A stretch of DNA of 64,000 nucleotides, from contig NZ_BAYA01000010.1 of assembly GCF_000685015.1 (NCBI RefSeq), positions 124,001 through 188,000 on the forward strand, written 5' to 3'. Position 1 is the first letter of the stretch, and each line of letters begins with the position of its first letter. The notes under the pieces were generated by a model that saw only the letters and a list, made by a program, of their open reading frames with translations, was not told where the DNA came from and did no database searches. Shown here in pieces: positions 26,524-35,235 of this stretch. The stretch is from Paraburkholderia bannensis NBRC 103871 (GTDB taxonomy: Bacteria; Pseudomonadota; Gammaproteobacteria; Burkholderiales; Burkholderiaceae). A program made the position numbers and the translations under genes.

Positions 26524-28086
26524 TTATCGTTGCGCCGGGTTTGCAGCGACTGTCGCTGGCACGCTTGCGCCGTTCCAAGGCGCACCGTTCGCACCTTTCG
26601 CATCGCTGCCGATTTGCGACGGGGCGACCAGATTCGTTGTGTACGCATCGAAACCGCCGCCGAGCGCCTTGATCAGCGCGATCTGCTGGTCGCGGCGCTG
26701 GGCTTTCAGGTCGGCAACCGATTGTTCGGAAGCCAGGCGGTTCTGGTCGGCGTTGAGCACCTGCAATTGCTCCGACAGACCCGCCTTGTAGCGGATCACC
26801 GCGAGCTGGTAGGCCTTGGTCGAAGCATCGAGCGCGTTCTGCGCATCGACCAGTTGCCTGTCCGCCGAGTGGATCGACGACACCGTGGTCGCCACGTCCT
26901 GGAACGCGCCGATCAGCGTCTGGTTGTAGTTCGCCACGTCCAGGTCGAAGTCGGCGTAACGGCCCTTCAACTGCGCGCGCAATGCGCCCGCGTCGAAGAT
27001 CGGCAAATGTACGGCGGGGCCGAACTGCGCCTGGCGGCTCGCGACGTTAAGGAATTTGCCCCAGCCGAAGGCATCGAAACCAAAGCCCGCGGCAAGATTC
27101 ACGTCGGGGTAGAACTCGGCCTTCGCTTCCTTGACGTCGTGCATCGCGGCTTCGACCTGCCAGCGCGCGGCGACGATGTCCGGGCGGCGCGCCACGAGAT
27201 CGGCGGGCAGGTTGTCGGGCAACGCGATTTGCGCGACCGGATTCAGCACGGGGTTGGCGATCTGCAAACCCCGATCCGGGCCCTTGCCGAGCAGCGCGCC
27301 CAACTGATAGCGCACCGTCTCGATCTGGCCGTCGATCTGCGTGAGGTTTGCCTGGCTCGTGGCAATATTGCCGTTGGCCGTCTGACGCTCGACGTTGGTG
27401 TCGAGGCCCGCCACCACGCGACCATTCGTGATCGAGCCGATAGTCTTGCGGTTGTCGATTTCGCGCGCGGCGATATCGCGCTGCACATAAAGCTGCGCAA
27501 GCTGGTTATACGTGCGTGCAACCGAAGCGGCCAGCGTCACGCGCGCCTGCTCCATGTCGGCTTGTGCTGCGCGCTGCTCCGATACGGCCTGCGCGAGACG
27601 CTGACGGTTCTTGCCCCACAAATCCAGATCCCAAGACGCACTGGCGAGCGCGTTGTTCTCGCTATACCAGCTGCCGCCGTACGGCGTCGGATACAGCGCG
27701 TTGGACGAGTAAAGCTCGCGCGTCCACGAATAGCTGGCGCTGACCTTGGGCGCGAGCGCCGCCTTCGACGTATCGATATACGACGAGGCCTTGGCGATGC
27801 GCGCCTGCGCCTGGGCGATGCTCGGGCTGCCGTCGAGCGCTTCGTCGATCAGCTTCGGCAATTGCGGATCGCCGAACTGCTGCGCCCAGTCGAGCGTGGG
27901 CCACTGCCCGCCCTGTGCCGGGATGCTCTGCGAGGACTCGAACTGTTGCGGCTGCGCGAGGGTCTTGTCGCTCTTGATGCCCGCGTAATTGGCGCAGCCG
28001 GCCATCAACGTCACCGTTGCGCCCGCAACTAAGACCGCCAGCGCACGCGGTGTCGCGCGTGGACGAAGGTTTGAAACGCTAGTCAT
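26524..28086 (-). CDS. NodT-family outer membrane efflux lipoprotein
   Basis: A TolC-like channel of 520 residues. It has a lipoprotein signal peptide with LMAGC (lipidated Cys31) and two outer membrane efflux protein repeats (PQLPKLIDEALDGSPSIAQAQARI near 80; VVAGLDTNVERQTANGNIATSQ mid-protein). It forms the exit duct for the EmrA/EmrB pump encoded on either side. AGGAAA precedes the ATG at 28086. The order pump, channel, adaptor is common in Burkholderia FusA-like or EmrCAB systems. Confidence 0.92.
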   Translation of the reverse strand: MTSVSNLRPRATPRALAVLVAGATVTLMAGCANYAGIKSDKTLAQPQQFESSQSIPAQGGQWPTLDWAQQFGDPQLPKLIDEALDGSPSIAQAQARIAKASSYIDTSKAALAPKVSASYSWTRELYSSNALYPTPYGGSWYSENNALASASWDLDLWGKNRQRLAQAVSEQRAAQADMEQARVTLAASVARTYNQLAQLYVQRDIAAREIDNRKTIGSITNGRVVAGLDTNVERQTANGNIATSQANLTQIDGQIETVRYQLGALLGKGPDRGLQIANPVLNPVAQIALPDNLPADLVARRPDIVAARWQVEAAMHDVKEAKAEFYPDVNLAAGFGFDAFGWGKFLNVASRQAQFGPAVHLPIFDAGALRAQLKGRYADFDLDVANYNQTLIGAFQDVATTVSSIHSADRQLVDAQNALDASTKAYQLAVIRYKAGLSEQLQVLNADQNRLASEQSVADLKAQRRDQQIALIKALGGGFDAYTTNLVAPSQIGSDAKGANGAPWNGASVPATVAANPAQR

Positions 28087-28126
28087 GTTTTCCTGATGAT
28101 CCTGATGATGCGAAAGCGCTGCCGGC

Positions 28127-29686
28127 TCAATGCGCGGCCGAATCGGCGCCGCCACCTTCCGGTTTGCCCGCACGTGTGATCCAGATGAGCGGGATGATCG
28201 CGATGAAGATCACCGCCGAAATCCAGAACACGTCGTTCAGGCCCAGCATTGCCGCCTGGGTATCGACGAGTTGCCCGAATACGGTGTGCGAAGCCGACGT
28301 ATCCAGGTGCGCCGTTCGCGCAAGAAAGTCGAGAAATTGCGTGAATGCGGGGTTTTCCGGCGTGGCCTGTTCCGTCAGGCGCGCGTGGTGCACGACGGTG
28401 CGGTTGTACCATTCGTTCGCGCCCAGCGACGTCCCCACCGCCCCGCAAAACACGCGCGCGAAATTCGATAGCCCGGCCGCAGCGGGAATGCGCTGCGGCG
28501 GCTGCCCCGCGAGAATGATCGCGGTGAGCGGCACGAAGAACATCGCCATCGGAATGCCTTGCAGCAACGTTGGCACAACGAGGTGATACGTGTCGATATC
28601 GACGATGTAGTTCGAGCGCATCCAGAACACCACCGCGAAGCCGATAAACGCGAGCGTGGCCATTAAACGCGCGTCGGAACGCGGCAACACCTTCGCGATC
28701 ACGGGCGACAGCAGCACTGTGAAAATGCCGATTGGCGCGATCACCAGCCCTGCATCCACGGCGCGATAGCCCAGATATTCCTGCATCCATTGCGGCAGCA
28801 GCACGAGGTTGCCGAAGAACACGCCATAGGCAATCGAAATGGCAATCGTGCCGCCAAGAAAATTGCGCTGGCCGAACAGGCGCAGGTCGACAATCGGATG
28901 TTCTTCGGTCAGCTCCCAGATCACGAAGGCCGTGAAGCTGACCGCGGCGGCAATCGTCAACCCGACAATCACGGGCGAATGAAACCAGTCGAGATCCTTG
29001 CCCTTGTCGAGCATGACCTGCAACGTGCCCACCCAGGCGACCAGCAGGCCCAGCCCGACCAGATCGATGGGCGGCTTGCGCGTGGGCGTCTCGCGCGAAC
29101 GGTAGATCATCCACGTCGTCACGGCCGCGAAAATGCCCACCGGAATGTTGATGTAAAAAATCCACGTCCAGCTATAGCTATCGGTAATCCAGCCGCCCAG
29201 CGACGGGCCCGCAATCGGCCCGACGGTCGCCGTCATCGCCCAGAGCGCGAGCGCGGTCGACGACTTCTGCTTCGGCCACGAACTCAGCAGGATCGCCTGC
29301 GACATCGGGATGAGCGGGCCTGCCGTCAGGCCCTGGAACACGCGCGCGGCCAGCAGGACAGGCAGGTTCGGCGCCATGCCGCACAGCCATGACGCGATGG
29401 TGAACAGCACGATCGCGCCGACAAACAGCCTGATCTGGCCGAGCCGCTGCGTGAGCCAGCCGGTCAGCGGAATCGACACGGCATTGGCCGCCGCGAAGAC
29501 CGTGATGACCCACGTGCCCTCGTCCACCGATACGCCAAGACTGCCCGACAACGTGGGAATGGCGACGTTCGCAATCGACGAATCGAGCACGTTCATGAAG
29601 GTCGCTAGCGCCACAGCGAGCGTGCCGAGCGCGAGCTTGCCGCCGGTCAGCGGCGCTGGCGCGCTGGCCGCAGCGGGCCCGCTCAT
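28127..29686 (-). CDS. emrB: DHA2-family (EmrB/QacA) multidrug transporter
   Basis: A proton-driven drug exporter with about 14 membrane spans. Motif C-like and motif A-like stretches (LTQRLGQIRLF) and DSSIANVAIPTLSGSLG near the N-terminus are typical. The start is ATG 29686 with GAGGTG upstream, giving 519 residues; a TTG 48 bases earlier has its ribosome site too close. A 14-residue leader ORF ends in an ATGA overlap with this start. The promoter at 29881-29909 sits between two TetR-type operators. Substrates cannot be predicted. Confidence 0.92.
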   Translation of the reverse strand: MSGPAAASAPAPLTGGKLALGTLAVALATFMNVLDSSIANVAIPTLSGSLGVSVDEGTWVITVFAAANAVSIPLTGWLTQRLGQIRLFVGAIVLFTIASWLCGMAPNLPVLLAARVFQGLTAGPLIPMSQAILLSSWPKQKSSTALALWAMTATVGPIAGPSLGGWITDSYSWTWIFYINIPVGIFAAVTTWMIYRSRETPTRKPPIDLVGLGLLVAWVGTLQVMLDKGKDLDWFHSPVIVGLTIAAAVSFTAFVIWELTEEHPIVDLRLFGQRNFLGGTIAISIAYGVFFGNLVLLPQWMQEYLGYRAVDAGLVIAPIGIFTVLLSPVIAKVLPRSDARLMATLAFIGFAVVFWMRSNYIVDIDTYHLVVPTLLQGIPMAMFFVPLTAIILAGQPPQRIPAAAGLSNFARVFCGAVGTSLGANEWYNRTVVHHARLTEQATPENPAFTQFLDFLARTAHLDTSASHTVFGQLVDTQAAMLGLNDVFWISAVIFIAIIPLIWITRAGKPEGGGADSAAH

Positions 29687-29727
29687 CGGGCACCTCGGGG
29701 GCGTGTCGTGCGCTGTTCCATAGTCAT
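29683..29727 (-). CDS. 14-residue leader peptide coupled to the efflux pump gene
   Basis: ATG at 29727 follows AGGA with a seven-base spacer and reads MTMEQRTTRPRGAR, then TGA. The stop overlaps the pump start in ATGA (29686-29683). The peptide is Arg- and Thr-rich. Its position in the only leader of the operon suggests translational coupling or attenuation, but coding use is unproven. Confidence 0.4.
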   Translation of the reverse strand: MTMEQRTTRPRGAR

Positions 29728-29862
29728 TTTGCAATCCTGATTAACTTGATGTGCGCGGCCGCATGAGTTCCCAGCCCGCTCCGCCCCGAGACAGGCAAAC
29801 GCGCCGCGCAGGTTCGCGCAGCAGCATCCGATCAATAAAGGGGAAGATCAAATCGGAGATAG

Positions 29863-29878
29863 AGTACCGAACGGTACT
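29863..29878. promoter_or_regulatory. TetR operator 1, AGTACCG-AA-CGGTACT
   Basis: Seven-base perfect arms around AA. It covers the expected transcription start of the efflux operon promoter, so binding would block initiation. Confidence 0.7.
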
Positions 29879-29880
29879 GC

Positions 29881-29909
29881 ATAATAAGAGCGCAACACTA
29901 CCGAGTCAA
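29881..29909 (-). promoter_or_regulatory. Sigma70 promoter of the efflux operon
   Basis: On the minus strand TTGACT (29909-29904), exactly 17 bases, then TATTAT (29886-29881). The start of transcription would fall near 29874, within operator 1. Confidence 0.75.
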
Positions 29910-29919
29910 CTAAAATCGA

Positions 29920-29932
29920 ACCGATCGGTACT
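29920..29932. promoter_or_regulatory. TetR operator 2, ACCG-AT-CGGTACT
   Basis: It shares the ACCG-N2-CGGT core and the right flank TACT... with operator 1, with the centre 54 bases away. It lies just upstream of the efflux -35 box and just before a TTGACA (29939-29944) that may be the -35 of the divergent tetR. Confidence 0.6.
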
Positions 29933-30022
29933 GCTACGTTGACAGGCAGGTAAGGCGGGGAAATACGCCACCGCGCTGTGTTACGATCCCGCGACACCGT
30001 TATTGCAACCCAATAGAAAGAC

Positions 30023-30700
30023 ATGGCGACGCAAAAGGAACCCGGCGCACCGGCGCGCCGCGCTCGCAACATCGATACGACACCCACACCCAGCCGCGCG
30101 GACATCGTCCTGAACGCGGCGCGTTCGGTATTTCTCGCGCACGGCTTCAGCGCCGCCACGACGGACATGATCCAGCGCGAGGCGCGCGTCTCCAAGTCCA
30201 CCGTCTACGCGAGCTGGCCGACGAAGGAAGCGCTGTTTGCCGCCGTGATCCAGCGTGAATGCGGCCAGTTCGCGAATTCGCTGCGCCACATGGAATTCGA
30301 GTCCGACGACATCACGCGCTCGCTCACCACGCTGGCGCGCGCGTACCTGACGCTCATCGTCTCGCCGATGGGACTCGCGCTGTTTCGCGTGATCGTTGCC
30401 GAAACGCCGCGCTTTCCCGAACTGGGGCGCACTTTCTATGCAGCCGGGCCCGAGGTTGTGGCAGGCATCGTCGGCCAATTTCTCGAACGCGCGGCCGCGC
30501 GCGGCCAGATCGACGTGCAGGCCGTGGGCTATACGAGCGCGGCGAATCTCTTCATCAGCATCGTGCGCGGCGAGGCGCAACTGGAATGCCTCACGCACCC
30601 CAACGCCCGGCCCTCGGACGCGCAAATCGACCGCTGGGTCGAAGCCGCCGTGCATACGTTCGTGAGCGCCTTCGTCAAGCGCCCGGAAGCGGGCCAATAA
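30023..30700 (+). CDS. TetR/AcrR repressor, AefR-like
   Basis: 225 residues: a basic N-terminal tail, helix-turn-helix at about 27-73 (GFSAATTDMIQREARVSKSTVYASWPTKEALF region), and an AefR-type C-terminal domain. It is divergent from the EmrB/NodT/EmrA operon, with two ACCG-N2-CGGT sites in the gap. The clear inference is drug-responsive repression of the pump and of itself. The ligand is unknown. Confidence 0.9.
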   Translation: MATQKEPGAPARRARNIDTTPTPSRADIVLNAARSVFLAHGFSAATTDMIQREARVSKSTVYASWPTKEALFAAVIQRECGQFANSLRHMEFESDDITRSLTTLARAYLTLIVSPMGLALFRVIVAETPRFPELGRTFYAAGPEVVAGIVGQFLERAAARGQIDVQAVGYTSAANLFISIVRGEAQLECLTHPNARPSDAQIDRWVEAAVHTFVSAFVKRPEAGQ

Positions 30701-30756
30701 CGGGGCATGTGTTATGCGAGCCCGCACAAAGTAACCTCTAAGACCCGGAACACCCG

Positions 30757-31326
30757 ATGACCCAAGCCGATTCCACCACGCCCGCCTGGCGCGCCGATCC
30801 GCTCACGTGGGGCCACGGCCCGCACGTTTTCGAAGTCTTCCTTGAGCCGACCTGCCCTTTCTCGGTGCGCGCGTTCGGCAAGCTCGACGCGCTGCTGGAG
30901 ACCGCGGGCGCCGATCGCGTCACCGTGAAAATCCGCCTGCAGTCGCAGCCGTGGCACATGTATTCGGGCGTGGTCGTGCGCTGCATTCTCGCGGCTTCGA
31001 CGTTGCCCGGCGGCAAGGAGAGAGCAAAAGCGGTCATGGCCGCCGTGGCCGCGCACCGCGAGGAATTCGAGTTCGAGCGTCATTGCGGCGGCCCGAACAT
31101 GGATGCGACGCCCAACGACATCATCGCGCGCATCGAGCGTTACAGCGGCCTCGCCCTGCGCGAAGCGTTCGCGATCCCCGGTCTCGACAGCGAGGTCAAA
31201 TGGCACGCTAAATACGCCCGCCAGAACGGCATTCATGTTTCACCGACGTTCATGATCAACGGCATTGTCGATCCGAAAATCGGCAGCGGCGATGACGTCG
31301 AGTCATGGGCTGCACGTTTGCGCTAG
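30757..31326 (+). CDS. DsbA-like thioredoxin-fold protein with a single active-site Cys
   Basis: 189 residues, no signal peptide, so cytoplasmic. The active site reads EPTCPFS (C33), a CxxS form, and the cis-proline segment is VSPTFMIN near the C-terminus. The lone Cys suggests glutathione-linked or isomerase-like chemistry rather than dithiol oxidation, close to the Thioredoxin_4 group. It follows the tetR gene by 56 bases and may be read with it. The substrate is unknown. Confidence 0.8.
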   Translation: MTQADSTTPAWRADPLTWGHGPHVFEVFLEPTCPFSVRAFGKLDALLETAGADRVTVKIRLQSQPWHMYSGVVVRCILAASTLPGGKERAKAVMAAVAAHREEFEFERHCGGPNMDATPNDIIARIERYSGLALREAFAIPGLDSEVKWHAKYARQNGIHVSPTFMINGIVDPKIGSGDDVESWAARLR

Positions 31327-31681
31327 TCGCGCGCCAGCTTGCCCACGCGTGCCGGAATGTGCCAATCGCGCCACGCGCAAACTGGAATTCAATCTTCCGC
31401 GAAATCAAATAACGCGCGCGCGGCGCGATGCGCTGCCGCCATTCACGCGCGCTTCGCGCCGCACGGCAGCGCATCGAAATAGCTGATCCTTAACGCTTTA
31501 TTCACGAATCGCCCATTTCACTTTCAACGCGACAATCCCTTTCCCGCACGCGTGAAATGCAAATCAGCGCGCTCGCAATGAGCTTTGCGCAATCGCTCCG
31601 TTAGAGAAACACGCGCCCCTCCCTAGCATCGGTCATGCCTTGCACATCGCAAGGTTTGATACACGCATACAGGGGTTTCGC
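31327..31681. other. Intergenic region upstream of the porin
   Basis: 355 bases with no gene that I can support. It should hold the porin promoter and long leader. AGGGG at 31671-31675 is the porin ribosome binding site. Confidence 0.5.
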
Positions 31682-32830
31682 TTGAAAACAACAACATGGC
31701 TCGGCGCATTGGCCGCAGCGCTGCTCTCGTCTTCCGCCTTCGCACAGAACTCCGTGACGCTCTACGGCATGATCGATGCCGGCCTCATGTACACCAACAA
31801 CGTGAGCAAGAGCGGCGCACACGGCGCGCTGTTCCAGGCCACCAGCGGCAACATCAACGGCAGCCGCTTCGGCATTCGTGGGCGCGAATCGCTCGGCGGC
31901 GGCGTCAATGCCGTCTTCGTGCTCGAAAACGGCTTCAACGTGCAGAACGGCAAGCTGGGCCAGGACAATCGCCTGTTTGGCCGCGAGGCTTGGGTCGGGC
32001 TCACAAGCGATCGTTGGGGCTTCGCCGCCGTGGGCCGCCAGTACGATTCGGTCGTCGATTACGTCGCGCCGCTTTCTGCGGAAGCGGGTTCGTTCGGCAA
32101 GTCCAGCTTCGCGCACCCTTTCGATAACGACAATCTCGCGGATTCGCTGCGTTTCAGCAATGCCGTGAAATACGCGAGTCCCAGCTTCGCGGGCCTGCAG
32201 TTCGGCGGCCTATACGCGTTCTCGAACAGCACCGGCTTCAGCGCAAATCGTGCGTGGACCGCGGGCGCAAGTTATGCAAACGGGCCCTTCAGCCTGGGCG
32301 CGGGCTACTTGCAGATCGACCATGCCGGCGGCTCGACTGGCAACGGCGCAGTCGATATCGCCGAATCGTCGGCCAACGGCGTGGGCGGCTTTACGCTGGC
32401 CGCCAACGTGCAGCGCGTCGCCGCAGCCGCGATCCGTTACAAGGCGAACGGCGCATCCGTGGCCTTCGTGTATTCGCACAGCCAGTTTGAAGGCAGCACG
32501 GCTTTTGGCTCGACGGGCGGCAACGTGAGTTTCGACAATTACGAACTCAGCGGCCAATATCCGCTCGCGCGCCATCTCGCGCTGGGCCTCGCGTATGCCT
32601 ACACCGACGGCCACACTTCGTACACCAGAACATATTCCGCCGATCCCAAGTGGCAGCAGGTCGACGCGCAGCTTGTCTATTCGTTCTCGCGGCGCACGGA
32701 CGTGTATGTCGAAGGGATCTACCAGCACGTTGCCGGTCACCACTACGTCGCGTTCATCGATACGGCGGGCGGCGCGTCGTCCACCGCCACGCAGGTCGTT
32801 GCAACCGTTGGCCTGCGCTCGCGCTTTTAA
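31682..32830 (+). CDS. Gram-negative porin (Burkholderia trimeric type)
   Basis: A general diffusion beta-barrel in the outer membrane. 382 residues from a TTG start at 31682, which has AGGGG six bases upstream and begins a textbook signal peptide (LKTTTWLGALAAALLSSSAFAQ). The mature protein starts NSVTLYGMIDAGLMYTNN and ends in RSRF with a terminal Phe, the assembly signal. A hairpin with a TTCG-containing loop follows the stop. Regulation is not visible. Confidence 0.93.
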   Translation: MKTTTWLGALAAALLSSSAFAQNSVTLYGMIDAGLMYTNNVSKSGAHGALFQATSGNINGSRFGIRGRESLGGGVNAVFVLENGFNVQNGKLGQDNRLFGREAWVGLTSDRWGFAAVGRQYDSVVDYVAPLSAEAGSFGKSSFAHPFDNDNLADSLRFSNAVKYASPSFAGLQFGGLYAFSNSTGFSANRAWTAGASYANGPFSLGAGYLQIDHAGGSTGNGAVDIAESSANGVGGFTLAANVQRVAAAAIRYKANGASVAFVYSHSQFEGSTAFGSTGGNVSFDNYELSGQYPLARHLALGLAYAYTDGHTSYTRTYSADPKWQQVDAQLVYSFSRRTDVYVEGIYQHVAGHHYVAFIDTAGGASSTATQVVATVGLRSRF

Positions 32831-32843
32831 GACCTGCCTTAAT

Positions 32844-32873
32844 ACCGGTGCCCCTTCGCGGGGACGCCGGTTT
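32844..32873 (+). terminator. Weak terminator-like hairpin after the porin
   Basis: ACCGGTGCCCC and GGGGACGCCGGT pair with one wobble and one mismatch around TTCGC; the following TTTCG is a short U-tract. Confidence 0.5.
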
Positions 32874-33002
32874 CGCCGTTATATTCCGCCACTGTATATC
32901 GATAGCGAATCATCGCTTTTGTGCCTGGACGCGCGCTCAGTAGAATCTGTCGACTCCTTGAAACAACCCCATACCAAAGACCACCTACCGCGAGTTCCGA
33001 CC

Positions 33003-33782
33003 ATGAAAGCCATTCGCTCAGTACTGCTCGCCGCCCTCGTGTCGGCTGTCACCGCCGCGCCCGCGTTCGCCGCGGACGAGCTTGCACAGATCAAGTCGTC
33101 CGGCGTGTTCCGTGTCGGCACGGAAGGCACCTACGCACCGTTCACCTATCACGACGAGACGGGCAAGCTCACCGGCTTCGATGTCGATATCGCCTCGGCC
33201 ATCGCACAGCGACTGGGCGTCAAGCCGCAGTTCGTCGAAGGCAAATGGGACGGGCTGATTGCGGGCCTCGACGTGAACCGCTACGACGCCGTCGTCAACG
33301 AAGTCTCGATCACGGATGCACGCAAGGCCAAGTACGATTTCTCGACGCCGTATATTGCCACCCACGCCGTGCTGATCGTGCGTTCCGACAACACGACGAT
33401 CCATTCCTTCGACGACCTGAAAGGCAAGAAGTCGGCGAACACGCTGACCAGCAATTTCGGCAAGCTCGCGGCTTCCCACGGCGCCGATGTCGTGCCGGTG
33501 CAAGGCTTCAACGAATCGATCGACCTGCTCGCGTCGGGCCGCGTCGACGCCACGGTGAACGACTCGCTTTCCTTCCTCGACTTCCAGAAGCACAAGCCCG
33601 ATGCGAAGCTCAAGGTCGCGGCCAGCGACACCAGCACCGCCGACGATCAATCGGGCGTGCTGATCCGCAAGGGCAGCCCCGCACTGCGCGAAGCCATCGA
33701 CAAGGCGCTCGCCGACATCAAGGCGGACGGCACCTACGCGCGCATTTCGCAGAAGTACTTCGGCAAAGACGTTTCGCAATAA
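33003..33782 (+). CDS. Polar amino acid (cystine-type) ABC transporter, binding protein
   Basis: Periplasmic solute-binding protein of family 3, 259 residues with a signal peptide ending in AFAA (about residue 24). Conserved marks: VGTEGTYAPFTYHD, GFDVDIASAIAQRLG, KWDGLIAGLD and YDFSTPY. The pattern is closest to cystine binders of the TcyJ type, from memory of that family, but other amino acids are possible. First gene of a three-gene transporter operon with the permease 13 bases on. Confidence 0.9.
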   Translation: MKAIRSVLLAALVSAVTAAPAFAADELAQIKSSGVFRVGTEGTYAPFTYHDETGKLTGFDVDIASAIAQRLGVKPQFVEGKWDGLIAGLDVNRYDAVVNEVSITDARKAKYDFSTPYIATHAVLIVRSDNTTIHSFDDLKGKKSANTLTSNFGKLAASHGADVVPVQGFNESIDLLASGRVDATVNDSLSFLDFQKHKPDAKLKVAASDTSTADDQSGVLIRKGSPALREAIDKALADIKADGTYARISQKYFGKDVSQ

Positions 33783-33795
33783 GGCGGGTTGAACG

Positions 33796-34473
33796 ATGCC
33801 GGCATGGCTGCACCTGATGGGGCAATCGCTTTGGCCCCTGCTTTACGCGGGACTCGTCTTCACCGTTCCGCTCACCCTGGCATCGTTCGCGCTGGGTATC
33901 GTGGTGGCGTTCTGGGCCGCAATCGTGCGGCTGTTCGGGCCGCGCTGGGCGGTCGCGATCGTGCGCTTCTATATCTGGCTGTTTCGCGGCTCGCCGCTGC
34001 TCGTGCAGCTGTTCGTCATTTTCTACGGACTGCCTAACGTCGGCATCGTGCTCGATCCGCTGACGGCGGCGATCATCGGCTTCTCGCTCAATGTCGGCGC
34101 CTATAACGCCGAAGTGATTCGCGGCGTGATCGAATCGATCCCGCGCGGGCAATGGGAAGCGGCTTATTCGATGAACATGACGCGCGCGCAGGCACTGCGC
34201 CGCGTGATCCTGCCGCAAGCCACGCGCGTCGCGCTGCCTGCATTGTCCAATTCGTTCATCTCGCTCGTGAAGGACACGTCGCTTGCGGCCGTGCTCACGG
34301 TGCCCGAGATCTTTCAGGCCGCGCAGCGCATCGCGGCCGTCACCTACGAGCCGCTGATTCTTTATTCCGAGGCCGCATTGATCTATCTGGTTTTCAGTTC
34401 CGTGCTCTCGCACGCACAAGGGCGGCTCGAAGCGCGCTTTGGCCGTCATGCGCTGTTTTCGGCGGGGCGCTGA
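33796..34473 (+). CDS. Amino acid ABC transporter permease
   Basis: Inner-membrane permease of 225 residues with about five spans of the HisM/GlnP class. The EAA loop reads EAAYSMNMTRAQALRRVILPQA, where the ATPase docks. RGSPLLVQLFVIFYGLP is typical for this group. Only one permease is present, so it probably forms a homodimer. Its stop shares a base with the ATPase start (TGATG), showing tight coupling. Confidence 0.93.
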   Translation: MPAWLHLMGQSLWPLLYAGLVFTVPLTLASFALGIVVAFWAAIVRLFGPRWAVAIVRFYIWLFRGSPLLVQLFVIFYGLPNVGIVLDPLTAAIIGFSLNVGAYNAEVIRGVIESIPRGQWEAAYSMNMTRAQALRRVILPQATRVALPALSNSFISLVKDTSLAAVLTVPEIFQAAQRIAAVTYEPLILYSEAALIYLVFSSVLSHAQGRLEARFGRHALFSAGR

Positions 34474-35231
34474 TGATCCGGCTCGACAACCTCAGCAAGT
34501 CGTTCGGCGATCATCGTGTGCTGGACACCATCGACCTCACGCTGGCTGCCGGCAGCGTCACCGCGCTGATCGGCCCATCGGGCAGCGGCAAAAGCACGCT
34601 GCTACGCTGCGTCAACCTGCTGGAGACGCCGGACGAAGGATCGCTGGCGATTGGCGACGCACGCATCGACTTCAGCCCGCAACGCCGCGTCACGCACGCG
34701 GAAGTCGCCGCCATACGCCGCCATACCGGCATGGTGTTCCAGAATTTCCAGCTGTTCGCGCATCTCAGCGTGATTGAAAACGTGATGGAGGGACTGGTCA
34801 CCGTGCTCAAGTGGGATCGTGCGCGCGCCCGCGAACGCGCGGCGGCGCTGCTGGAGAAAGTCGGGATCGCGCATAAGGCCGACGCCTGGCCCTCGACGCT
34901 TTCCGGCGGACAGCAGCAGCGCGTGGCAATCGCACGCGCGCTGGCGCCTTCGCCGCAGGTGCTGCTGTGCGATGAGCCCACGTCGGCGCTCGATCCGGAA
35001 CTGTCTGCGGAAGTGGTCGACGTGCTGCGGCAACTGGCGCAGGAAGGCACGACCATGCTGATGGCGACGCACGATCTGCGGCTCGCGGCGTCAATCGCGC
35101 ACGACGCCGTTTTTCTCAAGGACGGCGCAATCGTGGAAGCGGGGCCATCCAGCGCATTGTTTTCGCGTCCGCGCGACGCACGCACGGCACGCTTTGTTTC
35201 CACGCTGACGCAAAGCATTGCGATTCACTAA
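34473..35231 (+). CDS. Amino acid ABC transporter ATPase
   Basis: 252 residues. Walker A GPSGSGKST, signature LSGGQQQRVAIARAL, Walker B VLLCDEPTSALDPE and the H-loop MATHD are all intact. It powers uptake by the two preceding proteins. The start is ATG 34473, overlapping the permease stop by one base. The convergent LysR gene ends four bases after its stop. Confidence 0.95.
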   Translation: MIRLDNLSKSFGDHRVLDTIDLTLAAGSVTALIGPSGSGKSTLLRCVNLLETPDEGSLAIGDARIDFSPQRRVTHAEVAAIRRHTGMVFQNFQLFAHLSVIENVMEGLVTVLKWDRARARERAAALLEKVGIAHKADAWPSTLSGGQQQRVAIARALAPSPQVLLCDEPTSALDPELSAEVVDVLRQLAQEGTTMLMATHDLRLAASIAHDAVFLKDGAIVEAGPSSALFSRPRDARTARFVSTLTQSIAIH

Positions 35232-35235
35232 GCGG

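Noticed and set aside
26431..28032. 533-codon plus-strand frame
   Set aside because: Antisense of the NodT lipoprotein, which has a lipobox and channel repeats.
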